From assembly GCA_033809415.1 (NCBI GenBank), contig JAPXLT010000199.1:1-8974 (forward strand): DNA of 8,974 nt. The letters are read 5' to 3'. The first letter of the stretch is position 1, and every line of letters starts with the position of its first letter. Of the stretch, positions 1 to 7,997 are shown piece after piece. Under the pieces are notes generated by a model. That model searched no databases. It saw nothing but the letters and a program-made list of their open reading frames with translations, and had not been told where the DNA came from. The DNA is from JAQVUB01 sp033809415. Lineage in GTDB: Bacteria; Verrucomicrobiota; Lentisphaeria; Oligosphaerales; Oligosphaeraceae. Position numbers and translations under genes: made by a program.

Positions 1-17
1 GGCTTGGAGGCTGTCTG

Positions 18-50
18 AACCACGGCGAAAACATAGTGCCGGAAAAACGG
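18..50. repeat. Decayed ACGGAAAA-type intergenic repeat
   Basis: The segment begins AACCACGGCGAAAAC and ends GCCGGAAAAACGG. It reads as two or three eroded units of the motif seen cleanly at 4231-4260 (ACACGAAAAG units) and, on the other strand, at 8351-8380. Assignment to the same family is by eye and tentative, because the units here are unequal in length. Confidence 0.35.
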
Positions 51-90
51 AATTTCAAGAAAAATCATAAGAAGTCATGCAGAAACATAG

Positions 91-120
91 AAAATCCTAC
101 AAAATCCTACAATTCCTAAT
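91..120. repeat. Three 10-nt tandem units, AAAATCCTAC type
   Basis: Two identical 10-nt units, AAAATCCTAC at 91-100 and 101-110, are followed by a degenerate third, AATTCCTAAT at 111-120, and then by CCTGG. The period is exactly 10 nt. From memory, similar (A)ATCCTGTAA runs are scattered through intergenic DNA of PVC-group and some other environmental bacteria. I know of no assigned function. Confidence 0.7.
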
Positions 121-127
121 CCTGGAA

Positions 128-155
128 ATCTGTGTTCATCTGCGTAATCTGCGGA
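128..155. repeat. Degenerate tandem units, ATCTGYGT type
   Basis: ATCTG recurs at 128, 138 and 147, giving units ATCTGTGTTC, ATCTGCGTA and ATCTGCGGA with periods of 10 and 9 nt. The block directly follows the AAAATCCTAC units, so two different 10-nt-periodic repeats abut. No start codon, hairpin or coding potential explains it. Confidence 0.65.
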
Positions 156-262
156 GAAAAGCGCCCGGAACCCTTTTTGGACGGAGTATAAATAATACCC
201 ATGCAGGCAAATTTTAGGGAATGATATTGTCGTCGAATCTACCAACCACAATTTGGAGTGCC

Positions 263-3200
263 ATGAAAAAGCTGTCTTTCTGTTTATTGCTGTTATTTTC
301 GTTCATGTTGCATGCAGTTCCATCGGCATCATTCCATGCCGAGTTTGACCAGGATTTTCATGCCCTTGGTGGGCCGGGCGGTTCGACCCCCGGGAAACAT
401 TCACAGGAAGCGTTATGGGAAACGCTTGCGGCCAATCTGCGTCCCGGGGTGGTTGGGCAGGCCGCCATCATTGGCGCCTCTGAGGACAAGAAGCAGGGGT
501 ACTGCATCGTTTATCCGGCAAAGGACATCATCAATCCCGATGTTGGCTCGGTCGCATTCTGGGTGCAAATGATGAATTGGAGCGTTGATGACAAGAGCTA
601 CCACGTTTTTTTCCGCGCCCAAGGCAAAGATGCGGATTTGATTGTCTACAAAACACCCGGTGGTGCGCATTTGACGTTCTTGATCGGACCGCGCCGCAAA
701 AATGAGGAAGGGAAAAACATCTGGGCTTCCGGCGTGGCTCAAATTCCAAACTGGAAAGTCGGCGAATGGCATTTTGTTGTTGCCACCTGGGGCAATGGGC
801 TGGCCGAGCTGTATGTAGATGGCTTGCAAGCAAAAACCTTTGAATACGAGCATGCGCCGGGCGAATTCAGGGTGTTCGGCGCCGGCGGCCTCTATCCGAC
901 CCAATGGCAGGGGCATCCACAAATGTCGTTGATCGACGAGTTGATGGTCTACAAAGGTGTGAAGCTTACGCCAAACGATGTGCGGCTTCGCTATGTTTCA
1001 TACGGACGCGGATTCATGCAAGGCGATGACACAACTCCCATCAAGCCTGAGCAACTGGTGACACTGGTCGATCAGAAGTCGAAGATCATCAATGTGCAAT
1101 TCCAACTTAACCATGCGCAATCCGATGGCAAGCCCTTTGAAGCCCTGGTCGAATTTATCGGCGATGGCGAAAACGTGGTTTATCAGAAGCGTTTCACATC
1201 CGACATACCGAAGTATGTGCTTCCAGTGCCGGAAGATGCCATCCCGGTCGGAGACTACAACCTGAAAGTGACAGTCTGCCGCAGCAATGGGCAAATTGCC
1301 GGATATGACATCCTGAAATTCCAGAAGCCGCAGCGTCCGGCTGTCTGGGAGGGCAACTCGATCGGGATATCCGACAAGGTGCCGCCGCCATGGACCCCCT
1401 TGGAATTTGACAACAAGCAAAACGCAATCACTTGCTGGAACCGCAGTTATCACTTCAATGATTCCGTTTTTCCGGAAAAAATTGTTTCCGGGGATGCCAC
1501 CTTATTGTCTTCGCCTGTGCGTTTAATGCTCGATGGGCGGAAGATCGACGCCAAGGCTCAGATTGCCGATCTCAAAGTCACGGGTGCAGAGGTGGATTTT
1601 GTCGCGACTGCCGCCAATCCTGTGTTTGCGTTGCGCAATGTCATCCATGCCGAATATGATGGCTTTATATGGTTTGACTTGACCCTGACCCCCGTAGCTG
1701 GAAAGGAGGAAGTCAAAAGTCTGGCCTTGGAATTTCCGTTTGCCAAAGCCGCTTCCACCCTTTTTAACTCAATGACAAAATACTATTTGGAGTACAGACC
1801 CGGTGCTTGCGGCTCTTTTAAAAACTACAGCATGGACCTTTATCGCGTGCCTCGCGTGATGTTTGTCGGCAACGATAACGTGGGGCTGGAATGGGTCTGT
1901 GAATCAATGGATGACTGGTATAACAAACAGCAGGCGCGCGCATTGGAATTGCTGGCCGGGCAAGAGGAAAATCTCCTGAAGCTTAATTTGATTGATCATC
2001 CGGTGACCATAGACCGCCCGTTGACTTTCAGCTTTGGCATACAGGCGACGCCGGTGCGTCCATTGCCTGACAAATGGCGTTTGTTGCGTTTGCGGCTCAA
2101 GAACGGGAAAAGCCTCCAGCCATTCTGGGAACCTACCAGGCATCATGCCAGCATCAACGAAGCAGACCTGTATCAAGACCATCTGGAACGCAGGGCAAAA
2201 GCCGAAAAAACTTATGGCAGGGTATTGCTTTATCTTGCCGGCTTCACTAATAACCCGTTCTACCCTGAATGGCCATACTGGTGCTTGACTTGGAGCAAGA
2301 CCGGACCCGATCCCGGGTTCTATGGCGCGTTGGGAAACCCGGCCGCAACCTTTGCCTGGAATTGCCCCGTTCCAAACACCCAGCGCGAGTGGTACCTCTA
2401 CACGCTTAAGAATTTTACGAATAAATACAACTATCCCGATTTATACTTTGACAACCAATGTGCGCAATTATGCAATAACGCCGCGCATGGATGCGGTTGG
2501 AAAGGCACTGACGGAAACACCTATCCGACATATAACCTGCGTGCGACCCGTGACTTGACAAAGCGCATTTACAGCATGGCAAAGGAAAGAGACCCCAATT
2601 GCATCATTATGCGCCACATGTCTGCCAAGATGGTTACGCCCACGGTAGGCTTTGCGGACATCCTTGCCGATGGCGAGCTGTTTTGCAAAACGGTCGGCGT
2701 TGATGAAAGTTATTACAACGTCTTTTCACCCGATATGTTCCGGGCCGCCTTCCGTACCCAGCCATATGGCATTCCAAATTACTACATCCCGCAATTCCAG
2801 AGGGCAATCCGTTATCATGGTCCCATAAAGAACCGCTATTTTGACGCCTGGACGCACAAGCACCTCTATCTTTATCGGGAAAAATTGCGTCATTTTATTG
2901 GCTATGCACTTGTGCATGACACGCTTGTCTGGCCGGACTCGGGCATCGCCATGGATTACTGGTATGACCTCCAGGATGATTTCGGCTTTGATGGAACTGA
3001 GCGCTTTGTGCTTTACAATGACCCTGCTTCCCCCTTCAAGTCTACCGATGAACTCCTGATGGTGTCTTGCTATACGTTGAAAGGAAAAACCCTGATCGTG
3101 ATTATGAATGACACAAAGAATCCGGTCAAGGGCGTGTCCTATGATCCTGCAAAGTTTGCCGCATTGGGTGTTGGTTTCACCGAATTGTACAATCCCGAAA

Positions 3201-4204
3201 CCGGAGAAACGATTGCGGTTAAGAACGGTGTCATTGATTGCAATATCGCCGCGCGTGATTACCAGCTGCTGGTTTCCGGACCATGCAAGATGCGCAAACT
3301 TGATTGGCCGCCACTGCCCGCCGTAAAAAAGGCGGCTCCAGAAGCCACTTCGCCGGAAAAAGCTTCTTCGTCTGATTCTTCCGCTACGGAATCTTTTGTC
3401 GTGTCCGACAAGCCGGATTTCGAGACTCATTCCGAACAGCTCGTCAAGAGATTGAAACGGCATCAAAGTAAAAACCGCTACTCTGATTACCAAGCACTTT
3501 TGCAAGAGCTTTCCGACAAGCATCGCTACCGTGTTTTGCGCGGCAGGGATTTTGCCGGCTCGGCGCCTGATCCGGACAAGATTACCGTTTATTTGCGGCA
3601 TGACATCGACATGGACCCTTTCACTGCCTTGCGCATGGCCAGGGATGAAAAGCGGGCAGGGCTGTTTGGCTCCTATTATGTGCTTCACAGCGCCGGTTAC
3701 TACGGTAAAGTTGAGAAGGGCAGGGTTGTGCGTTATTCCTGCATGGACAGGGTCTACCAGGAATTGTACAGCATGGGGCACGAAGTCGGCATACACCAGG
3801 ACCTGATGACCCTCATGGTATACCATGACATCGATCCATTGCCATTCCAGCGAAAGGAGCTGGCCTATTATCAAAGCATTGGAATCCCAATTTCCGGCAC
3901 GGCTTCCCATGGCGGCATTGTGAATCGCCTCGGCCTGAACAACACTTTCATTTTCTCTGAATTCAAAAAGAAAGGCACATACGAATTCGAGGGAAGAACT
4001 TGCCAATATGGGAACCTTTCCCTTGCCGATTTCGGTTTCGAATACGAAGGCTACCTGCCCAAGACCCAGGCACGCCTTTCCGATATCTCAAACTATCCTG
4101 GCAAAGAACTCCCTGCCAAATTGCGCACATGTAAAAAAGGCGATATGGTTTCGCTGTTGATACACCCGCTGCATTGGAAAGATGACGACGAAACCACACC
4201 ATAG
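263..4204 (+). CDS. Secreted LamG / GH123-like glycosidase fused to a NodB-like polysaccharide deacetylase
   Basis: This 1313-aa protein probably acts on polysaccharide outside the cytoplasm. ATG 263 is chosen because it gives a Sec signal peptide (KK, then a leucine-rich core, cleavage near residue 20-25) and has GGAG at 255-258. Domains seen: LamG/concanavalin-like sandwich (about 25-250); Ig-like sandwich (about 265-355); a GH123_N/DUF6067-like segment starting WEGNSIGISDKVPPPW at 362-377; a barrel-like region (about 610-920) with LYFDN ending near D730 and ADGELF containing D803 and E805, possible active-site residues; a small beta domain (about 928-1008); a Ser/Ala/Pro linker (about 1018-1053); and a NodB-like domain (about 1060-1313) with RHDID (1112-1116), GHEVGIH (1172-1178), SHGG (His 1216) and HPLH (1301-1304). 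The second His of the usual HxxxH motif is Met 1182. Substrate is unknown. The domain calls are from motif memory; the fusion itself is read directly from one open frame. Confidence 0.8.
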   Translation: MKKLSFCLLLLFSFMLHAVPSASFHAEFDQDFHALGGPGGSTPGKHSQEALWETLAANLRPGVVGQAAIIGASEDKKQGYCIVYPAKDIINPDVGSVAFWVQMMNWSVDDKSYHVFFRAQGKDADLIVYKTPGGAHLTFLIGPRRKNEEGKNIWASGVAQIPNWKVGEWHFVVATWGNGLAELYVDGLQAKTFEYEHAPGEFRVFGAGGLYPTQWQGHPQMSLIDELMVYKGVKLTPNDVRLRYVSYGRGFMQGDDTTPIKPEQLVTLVDQKSKIINVQFQLNHAQSDGKPFEALVEFIGDGENVVYQKRFTSDIPKYVLPVPEDAIPVGDYNLKVTVCRSNGQIAGYDILKFQKPQRPAVWEGNSIGISDKVPPPWTPLEFDNKQNAITCWNRSYHFNDSVFPEKIVSGDATLLSSPVRLMLDGRKIDAKAQIADLKVTGAEVDFVATAANPVFALRNVIHAEYDGFIWFDLTLTPVAGKEEVKSLALEFPFAKAASTLFNSMTKYYLEYRPGACGSFKNYSMDLYRVPRVMFVGNDNVGLEWVCESMDDWYNKQQARALELLAGQEENLLKLNLIDHPVTIDRPLTFSFGIQATPVRPLPDKWRLLRLRLKNGKSLQPFWEPTRHHASINEADLYQDHLERRAKAEKTYGRVLLYLAGFTNNPFYPEWPYWCLTWSKTGPDPGFYGALGNPAATFAWNCPVPNTQREWYLYTLKNFTNKYNYPDLYFDNQCAQLCNNAAHGCGWKGTDGNTYPTYNLRATRDLTKRIYSMAKERDPNCIIMRHMSAKMVTPTVGFADILADGELFCKTVGVDESYYNVFSPDMFRAAFRTQPYGIPNYYIPQFQRAIRYHGPIKNRYFDAWTHKHLYLYREKLRHFIGYALVHDTLVWPDSGIAMDYWYDLQDDFGFDGTERFVLYNDPASPFKSTDELLMVSCYTLKGKTLIVIMNDTKNPVKGVSYDPAKFAALGVGFTELYNPETGETIAVKNGVIDCNIAARDYQLLVSGPCKMRKLDWPPLPAVKKAAPEATSPEKASSSDSSATESFVVSDKPDFETHSEQLVKRLKRHQSKNRYSDYQALLQELSDKHRYRVLRGRDFAGSAPDPDKITVYLRHDIDMDPFTALRMARDEKRAGLFGSYYVLHSAGYYGKVEKGRVVRYSCMDRVYQELYSMGHEVGIHQDLMTLMVYHDIDPLPFQRKELAYYQSIGIPISGTASHGGIVNRLGLNNTFIFSEFKKKGTYEFEGRTCQYGNLSLADFGFEYEGYLPKTQARLSDISNYPGKELPAKLRTCKKGDMVSLLIHPLHWKDDDETTP

Positions 4205-4230
4205 CCTAAACGCCAATAAGCCATTTCTTA

Positions 4231-4260
4231 ACAACGAAAAGACACGAAAAGGCACGAAAA
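4231..4260. repeat. Three exact 10-nt units, ACACGAAAAG type
   Basis: The units ACAACGAAAA, GACACGAAAA and GGCACGAAAA lie end to end with an exact 10-nt period. The repeat fills the middle of the 76-nt gap between the stop of the glycosidase-deacetylase gene and the Shine-Dalgarno of the pseudopilin gene. It has no hairpin potential of its own and ends just before an AT-rich stretch, TTTTTAT at 4261-4267. Confidence 0.75.
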
Positions 4261-4267
4261 TTTTTAT

Positions 4268-4275
4268 AGGAGGTG
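4268..4275 (+). promoter_or_regulatory. Strong Shine-Dalgarno that fixes the pseudopilin start
   Basis: AGGAGGTG lies 5 nt before ATG 4281 and is close to a perfect anti-SD match. The same frame is open further upstream, with an earlier ATG at 4182 that overlaps the preceding gene. This site shows that translation starts at 4281, directly before the prepilin leader. It is much stronger than the ribosome sites of the two flanking genes, so the pseudopilin may be made in excess of them. Confidence 0.85.
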
Positions 4276-4280
4276 TGCTA

Positions 4281-5063
4281 ATGCTGTTCCGCAAGTTCTT
4301 TACTTTGATCGAGTTGCTGGTCGTTATCGCGATCATCGCGATTTTGGCTTCGATGCTGTTGCCTGCGCTGAGCAAGGCTCGCGCCAAGGCGAAGACGATT
4401 CATTGCATTAACAACCAGAAGAATCTTGGGATATTAACGTTGTTGTATACTGAGGAAAACGACGGTTGGATGCCACCTTCGGCAGGCAACAATATTCAGT
4501 TGGATGCGGACCCTGTCAGCCCACGGCGCGGGAATTGGGGAAGCATTGGCTCCTGGAATCTGAAAGCGAATGCCGGCTGGGTATGGTTTCTTACATCGAT
4601 GATGGGGGTAAATATTCCCGGAAATTTTACGGCACGACATTTTGATCCGATCTTTCGTTGCCCGGTTGAAGGTGGAGTTGTGCTGCGCAATACGACATTA
4701 CAGGACTTTGAAACGACCAATTACGCTTATACGATCATGCTGGGATATAGTGGCAGCAAAACGACTGGGATTCGATATAGCATGAAGGTTTTGTTCAAGG
4801 CGAAGATGCCGGCTCGCTCGGGGTTTCTGATAGATCTTGGCATCAAGGATCAGAATGGGAATAATGCTGAAAGCCGCGTTTTTAATTGTTATGCCAGCAA
4901 TGGTTCCGGAACGAATACCAATATTATCCGTCATGGGGATTCGCTGAATATTCTCTTTGCCGATGGACATGCGCAGACGACACGGTATCTCGAGGTGATG
5001 TCTCCGGCCAATAATGATCTGCTTGCTTGGAGCTGGACGTATCCCCGACGCTGGCCATATTGA
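4281..5063 (+). CDS. Pseudopilin-like protein, prepilin amino end and H-X9-DG carboxyl domain
   Basis: This 260-aa protein has a five- or six-residue basic leader (MLFRKF) followed by FTLIELLVVIAIIAIL and a LLPALSKARAKAK helix, the class III prepilin signal and membrane helix. Taking Glu 11 as the +5 glutamate puts cleavage before Phe 7, with Phe in place of the usual -1 Gly. Near the end, His 218 is followed by nine residues and Asp 228-Gly 229, matching the H-X9-DG motif of PVC-group pseudopilin-like proteins. CINNQKNLGILTLLYTEEN after the helix is also typical of that group. It should be exported and anchored by its helix until processed by a prepilin peptidase, then join a type II secretion- or type IV pilus-like fibre or remain at the surface. 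No other pilus gene is in the window. Start is fixed by AGGAGGTG at 4268-4275. The DUF4838 gene follows 32 nt later, suggesting co-transcription. Confidence 0.88.
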   Translation: MLFRKFFTLIELLVVIAIIAILASMLLPALSKARAKAKTIHCINNQKNLGILTLLYTEENDGWMPPSAGNNIQLDADPVSPRRGNWGSIGSWNLKANAGWVWFLTSMMGVNIPGNFTARHFDPIFRCPVEGGVVLRNTTLQDFETTNYAYTIMLGYSGSKTTGIRYSMKVLFKAKMPARSGFLIDLGIKDQNGNNAESRVFNCYASNGSGTNTNIIRHGDSLNILFADGHAQTTRYLEVMSPANNDLLAWSWTYPRRWPY

Positions 5064-5095
5064 TGAGTTGCAGGAGCGGAAGAAAGGAAATAGTC

Positions 5096-7822
5096 ATGCG
5101 TAATTTATGGTTGTTTTTTTGCTTTTTCCTGGTGACAGCTTATGGCATATCTGCGCCTTTGCAGCTGATTATTCGAAAAGATGCTCCGGAGGTGGAACGC
5201 ACGGCAGCCGCAGAACTGGCGGAACATTTTCAAATGGCTTCCGGGGAGAAGAGTATCATCCTTGAAGAAAAAGAATCGCTTCAAGGTCGGCGGGTGTATA
5301 TTGGCTGGACAGAATTTGCCAAAAGACAAGGACTTGATTTTTCCAGTTATGACAGCGAAGGATGGTTGGTCAAGGCCTATGGCGAAGAGGTGCTGGTGAT
5401 TGGAGGCGGATTCCCCCGTGGCACAGTTTACGCCGCCTATGAATTCCTTGAGCGTCAACTGGGGATACTATGGCTTGATGAGTGGCGCACTCATGTGCCG
5501 AAAACAGCTGGAATTCGCTGGGCGGCAGACACGGATTGGCGGGGAAAACCCTCTTTTGCGGTGCGCGGGCTGTACAGCTATTTCATTGCAGATGTCAAGC
5601 GCCGGGAACTTTTCCTTACTCGCAACCGGCAGAATTTCTTTCACCTGAAGATTTCCCCGGGCAGCGCGGCCTATGCCAGAGGGATGGACAATCTGACTGG
5701 CGCACCAAATTTCAATCATACTTTTTATTATTATACCAAGGGTCTTGCCCCGGAAGATGAGGATTGCCTGTCTTATTCCAAGGCAACCGGACAGCGCGTC
5801 CGTTCCAACAGCAGCGCCGGTCCTGGTCAAATCTGCTACAGTAACCCGAAAACGCAGCAACTCATCAGTAAAAAAATGCTTGAGTACATTGCTGCGGACC
5901 GTCGAGAAAAGGAAGCGGGGCGTTATCCGAAATATTATGTGCTGGCAAAAAATGACAATCGGAATGATTGTGAATGCCCGGGGTGTCTCGAGCTTTTCAA
6001 AAAGCATGGTTCTTCGGGTGCGCAATTGGAATTCACGAATCGCGTAGCCATCGAGGTAGGGAAAACCTATCCGGACATCTTGATTCAAATGGATGCATAC
6101 GCCACCGGGGCTTTCCCGCCGATATCGGAGATCAAGCCGGCGAAGAATGTCCGGGTACTGGTGGCCTTGGGGCATGGCGACCCAAAACGTTACCGGGACC
6201 CTTTCCGTTCGTATCGACACCCCAGTAATCAGGTTACTCGAGATATTATCAGCGATTGGAGCCGGATCGCTACGCTGGCCATCTGGGATTATTGGATCGA
6301 TTTTTATGGACGTTCCCAATATCCTTCCACCAATGTCCTGGCCATCGCGGAGAATTTGCGCTTTTATCATGAACAGGGCATCGATTATGTTTTCGCAGAA
6401 TGTGAGAAACCCTCCCAGGTCAGTTTGCACGCTTTGCGGATTTGGATGGGCTATCGCATGATGAATAACATCGAACTGGATGTGAGACAGGAAATCCAAC
6501 ACTTCATGCAGGCGTATTATGGTCAGGCAGCGCCCATGCTGATGCAGTATCATGATCTGGTTCAGGCGGGAAATGACCGTTTGGAAGCTTCCGTTTGCGA
6601 CATGAGCGTCTTGGCCAGAAATGATTTGGACGATTCCTTCTTCCAACGCTGTGAAGAATTATTCTCAGCAGCGGAACGTGCCGAGGCAAATAATCCTGTG
6701 GTTCTGGAGTGCATCGCCAATGAAAGGGTTGCTGTAGATCGTGCTAGGATCGAGAGGAAACATCTGTTGAGTGAAGATTTACAGCCGCCCTTTGAAACCG
6801 TTGTGGATCGATATCAGAATAATGCGGCTCGTCGCATCAAGAGGTATGAGCGTACCGACATTGCTAGAAGATTACTATCGGCATTGGATCAATTTTGCCG
6901 TGGTGCCCGTGCGGCCATTCCGCCGTTGACCGGTTTCAATCCGAATGCTGTCATCGGGGATTATGCCTGGCCGGAGCTTTCGATTGACCGTTACAATAAT
7001 CCGGTGGTGGAGGATGCAGAAGCCCACGGTGGAATGACGGTCAAGCCATTGAGTGGAGTTGCGGAGAACCGCGGGGTCATTCTTGGTGTTTATGATAATT
7101 CCCAGCGGAAGTATCTGACTAGCCAGGCGATGATGCCGCCGGAAGCTTTGCCCAAGGATGAAAAGTATCATTTTTATCCGATGGGGCGGGTGACTTTGAG
7201 TAAACAGGCATTTCTTTACATGAATTGGACCTGGCATTTGCAGAAATCCCTGCAGGGAGTTTATACAAGTCCGGAAGTTTACGGGAATAAAGTCGAGATT
7301 TTCGTTTCCCTGAAGGTTCAGGGACCTGCCTATGTCCCCGGTTCCACCCAGGAGAACCTGTATGCGGTGGACCGCCTGGTCATCTGCCGGGGAGACATCC
7401 CATCCGGATATTCGTCACCATGGCCGCTGCCGGAAGCTTTAGTCGGCAGAAAAGTCGTGCATGAACTGGCAGGCACATCATTGCATGCCGAGAAAATCCC
7501 GGATGAGGATTCGCTCATTTCCTGTGCTTTACCGGCAAAATGTGATTTTGCCTTTGGGTTTTCCGCTGCAAATGCAACTCAAGTCATTTTACAGGGGGAT
7601 TTCCCTCAGCCCGACGATCAAAAGTACCATGTATATTTTCTCGGCACGAGCCCTCTGTACGAAGATTGCCAGGTCTATCTAGGAACGCAGCGCAAATACC
7701 GGATCGAACTGGGGGATTATTATAATATGCTGAAACCGGAAAGGCGCTTCGATCTGTTTGTTTCCATCAAGAAAACCAACGATCAAATACTTCTGGATCG
7801 GGTCTTCCTAGTCGAGCCGTAA
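5096..7822 (+). CDS. Secreted DUF4838 carbohydrate-active protein
   Basis: This 908-aa protein has a Sec signal peptide (MRNLWLFFCFFLVTAYGISA, cleavage near residue 20). ATG 5096 is preferred because GGA at 5086-5088 lies 7 nt upstream and the signal starts there; the frame itself opens earlier, inside the pseudopilin gene. Residues about 21-133 resemble the alpha-glucuronidase/hexosaminidase-type N domain (VERTAAAELAEHF, VYIGWTEF, RGTVYAAYEFLE, LGILWLDE). About 160-450 is the DUF4838 core, probably a barrel, with PNFNHTFYYY at 204-213 and a Cys cluster C292-x-C294-x2-C297 (CECPGC). A helical part follows with YYG at 474-476, and about 640-905 is beta-rich and may bind carbohydrate. A glycoside hydrolase role is likely from the architecture, but I cannot name the substrate or catalytic residues. 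It probably works with the upstream glycosidase-deacetylase on the same glycan. Confidence 0.82.
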   Translation: MRNLWLFFCFFLVTAYGISAPLQLIIRKDAPEVERTAAAELAEHFQMASGEKSIILEEKESLQGRRVYIGWTEFAKRQGLDFSSYDSEGWLVKAYGEEVLVIGGGFPRGTVYAAYEFLERQLGILWLDEWRTHVPKTAGIRWAADTDWRGKPSFAVRGLYSYFIADVKRRELFLTRNRQNFFHLKISPGSAAYARGMDNLTGAPNFNHTFYYYTKGLAPEDEDCLSYSKATGQRVRSNSSAGPGQICYSNPKTQQLISKKMLEYIAADRREKEAGRYPKYYVLAKNDNRNDCECPGCLELFKKHGSSGAQLEFTNRVAIEVGKTYPDILIQMDAYATGAFPPISEIKPAKNVRVLVALGHGDPKRYRDPFRSYRHPSNQVTRDIISDWSRIATLAIWDYWIDFYGRSQYPSTNVLAIAENLRFYHEQGIDYVFAECEKPSQVSLHALRIWMGYRMMNNIELDVRQEIQHFMQAYYGQAAPMLMQYHDLVQAGNDRLEASVCDMSVLARNDLDDSFFQRCEELFSAAERAEANNPVVLECIANERVAVDRARIERKHLLSEDLQPPFETVVDRYQNNAARRIKRYERTDIARRLLSALDQFCRGARAAIPPLTGFNPNAVIGDYAWPELSIDRYNNPVVEDAEAHGGMTVKPLSGVAENRGVILGVYDNSQRKYLTSQAMMPPEALPKDEKYHFYPMGRVTLSKQAFLYMNWTWHLQKSLQGVYTSPEVYGNKVEIFVSLKVQGPAYVPGSTQENLYAVDRLVICRGDIPSGYSSPWPLPEALVGRKVVHELAGTSLHAEKIPDEDSLISCALPAKCDFAFGFSAANATQVILQGDFPQPDDQKYHVYFLGTSPLYEDCQVYLGTQRKYRIELGDYYNMLKPERRFDLFVSIKKTNDQILLDRVFLVEP

Positions 7823-7874
7823 CCAATTTTTATACTGAGCGTCATTAACATTTACGACTTTAATGTCAGATAAC

Positions 7875-7910
7875 TGAACCTCAGGTTCAAAAAAGCGTGC
7901 GTTATTTTTT
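7875..7910 (+). terminator. Possible terminator hairpin after the DUF4838 gene
   Basis: TGAACC-TCA-GGTTCA (7875-7889) forms a 6-bp stem 52 nt after the stop codon. It is followed by an A run rather than a T run; a T6 run comes at 7905-7910, after a GCGTGCGTTA spacer. This is not a classical intrinsic terminator. A Rho-dependent end, or the GC-rich hairpins downstream, could serve instead. Confidence 0.25.
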
Positions 7911-7997
7911 CTTCATCTGATTGCTAAGCAATAATTTAAGTATGGCAAAAAATTATATTGTTGAAATTTGACTTGTGAAAATACAGTGGCACCTTTT

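Larger units (their letters stand above)
1..262. other. Non-coding leader with decayed short repeats
   Basis: No convincing gene lies here. The stretch holds three consecutive decayed repeat types, listed separately: an ACGGAAAA-like block, ATCCTACAAA units and TCTGYGTAA units. Nearest the gene there is an AT-rich patch, TATAAATAATA at 187-197, that could serve as a -10 region, but I found no well-placed -35 partner, so no promoter is called. ATG codons at 201 and 221 precede the favoured start of the next gene. The one at 221 is in frame with it but would put 14 polar residues before an otherwise ideal signal peptide. Confidence 0.6.

Noticed and set aside
177..198. Sigma-70 promoter with TTGGAC and TAATAC
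   Set aside because: The two boxes are only 10 nt apart, too close for a functional -35/-10 pair, and no better -35 was found.
2726..4006. 426-codon minus-strand open frame
   Set aside because: It lies wholly opposite the GH/deacetylase coding sequence, whose domains are clear. The antisense product shows no domain or signal and is best explained as a codon-bias shadow.
5468..6646. 392-codon minus-strand open frame
   Set aside because: It is antisense to the DUF4838 core, has no recognisable domain or ribosome site, and is explained by codon bias of the sense gene.
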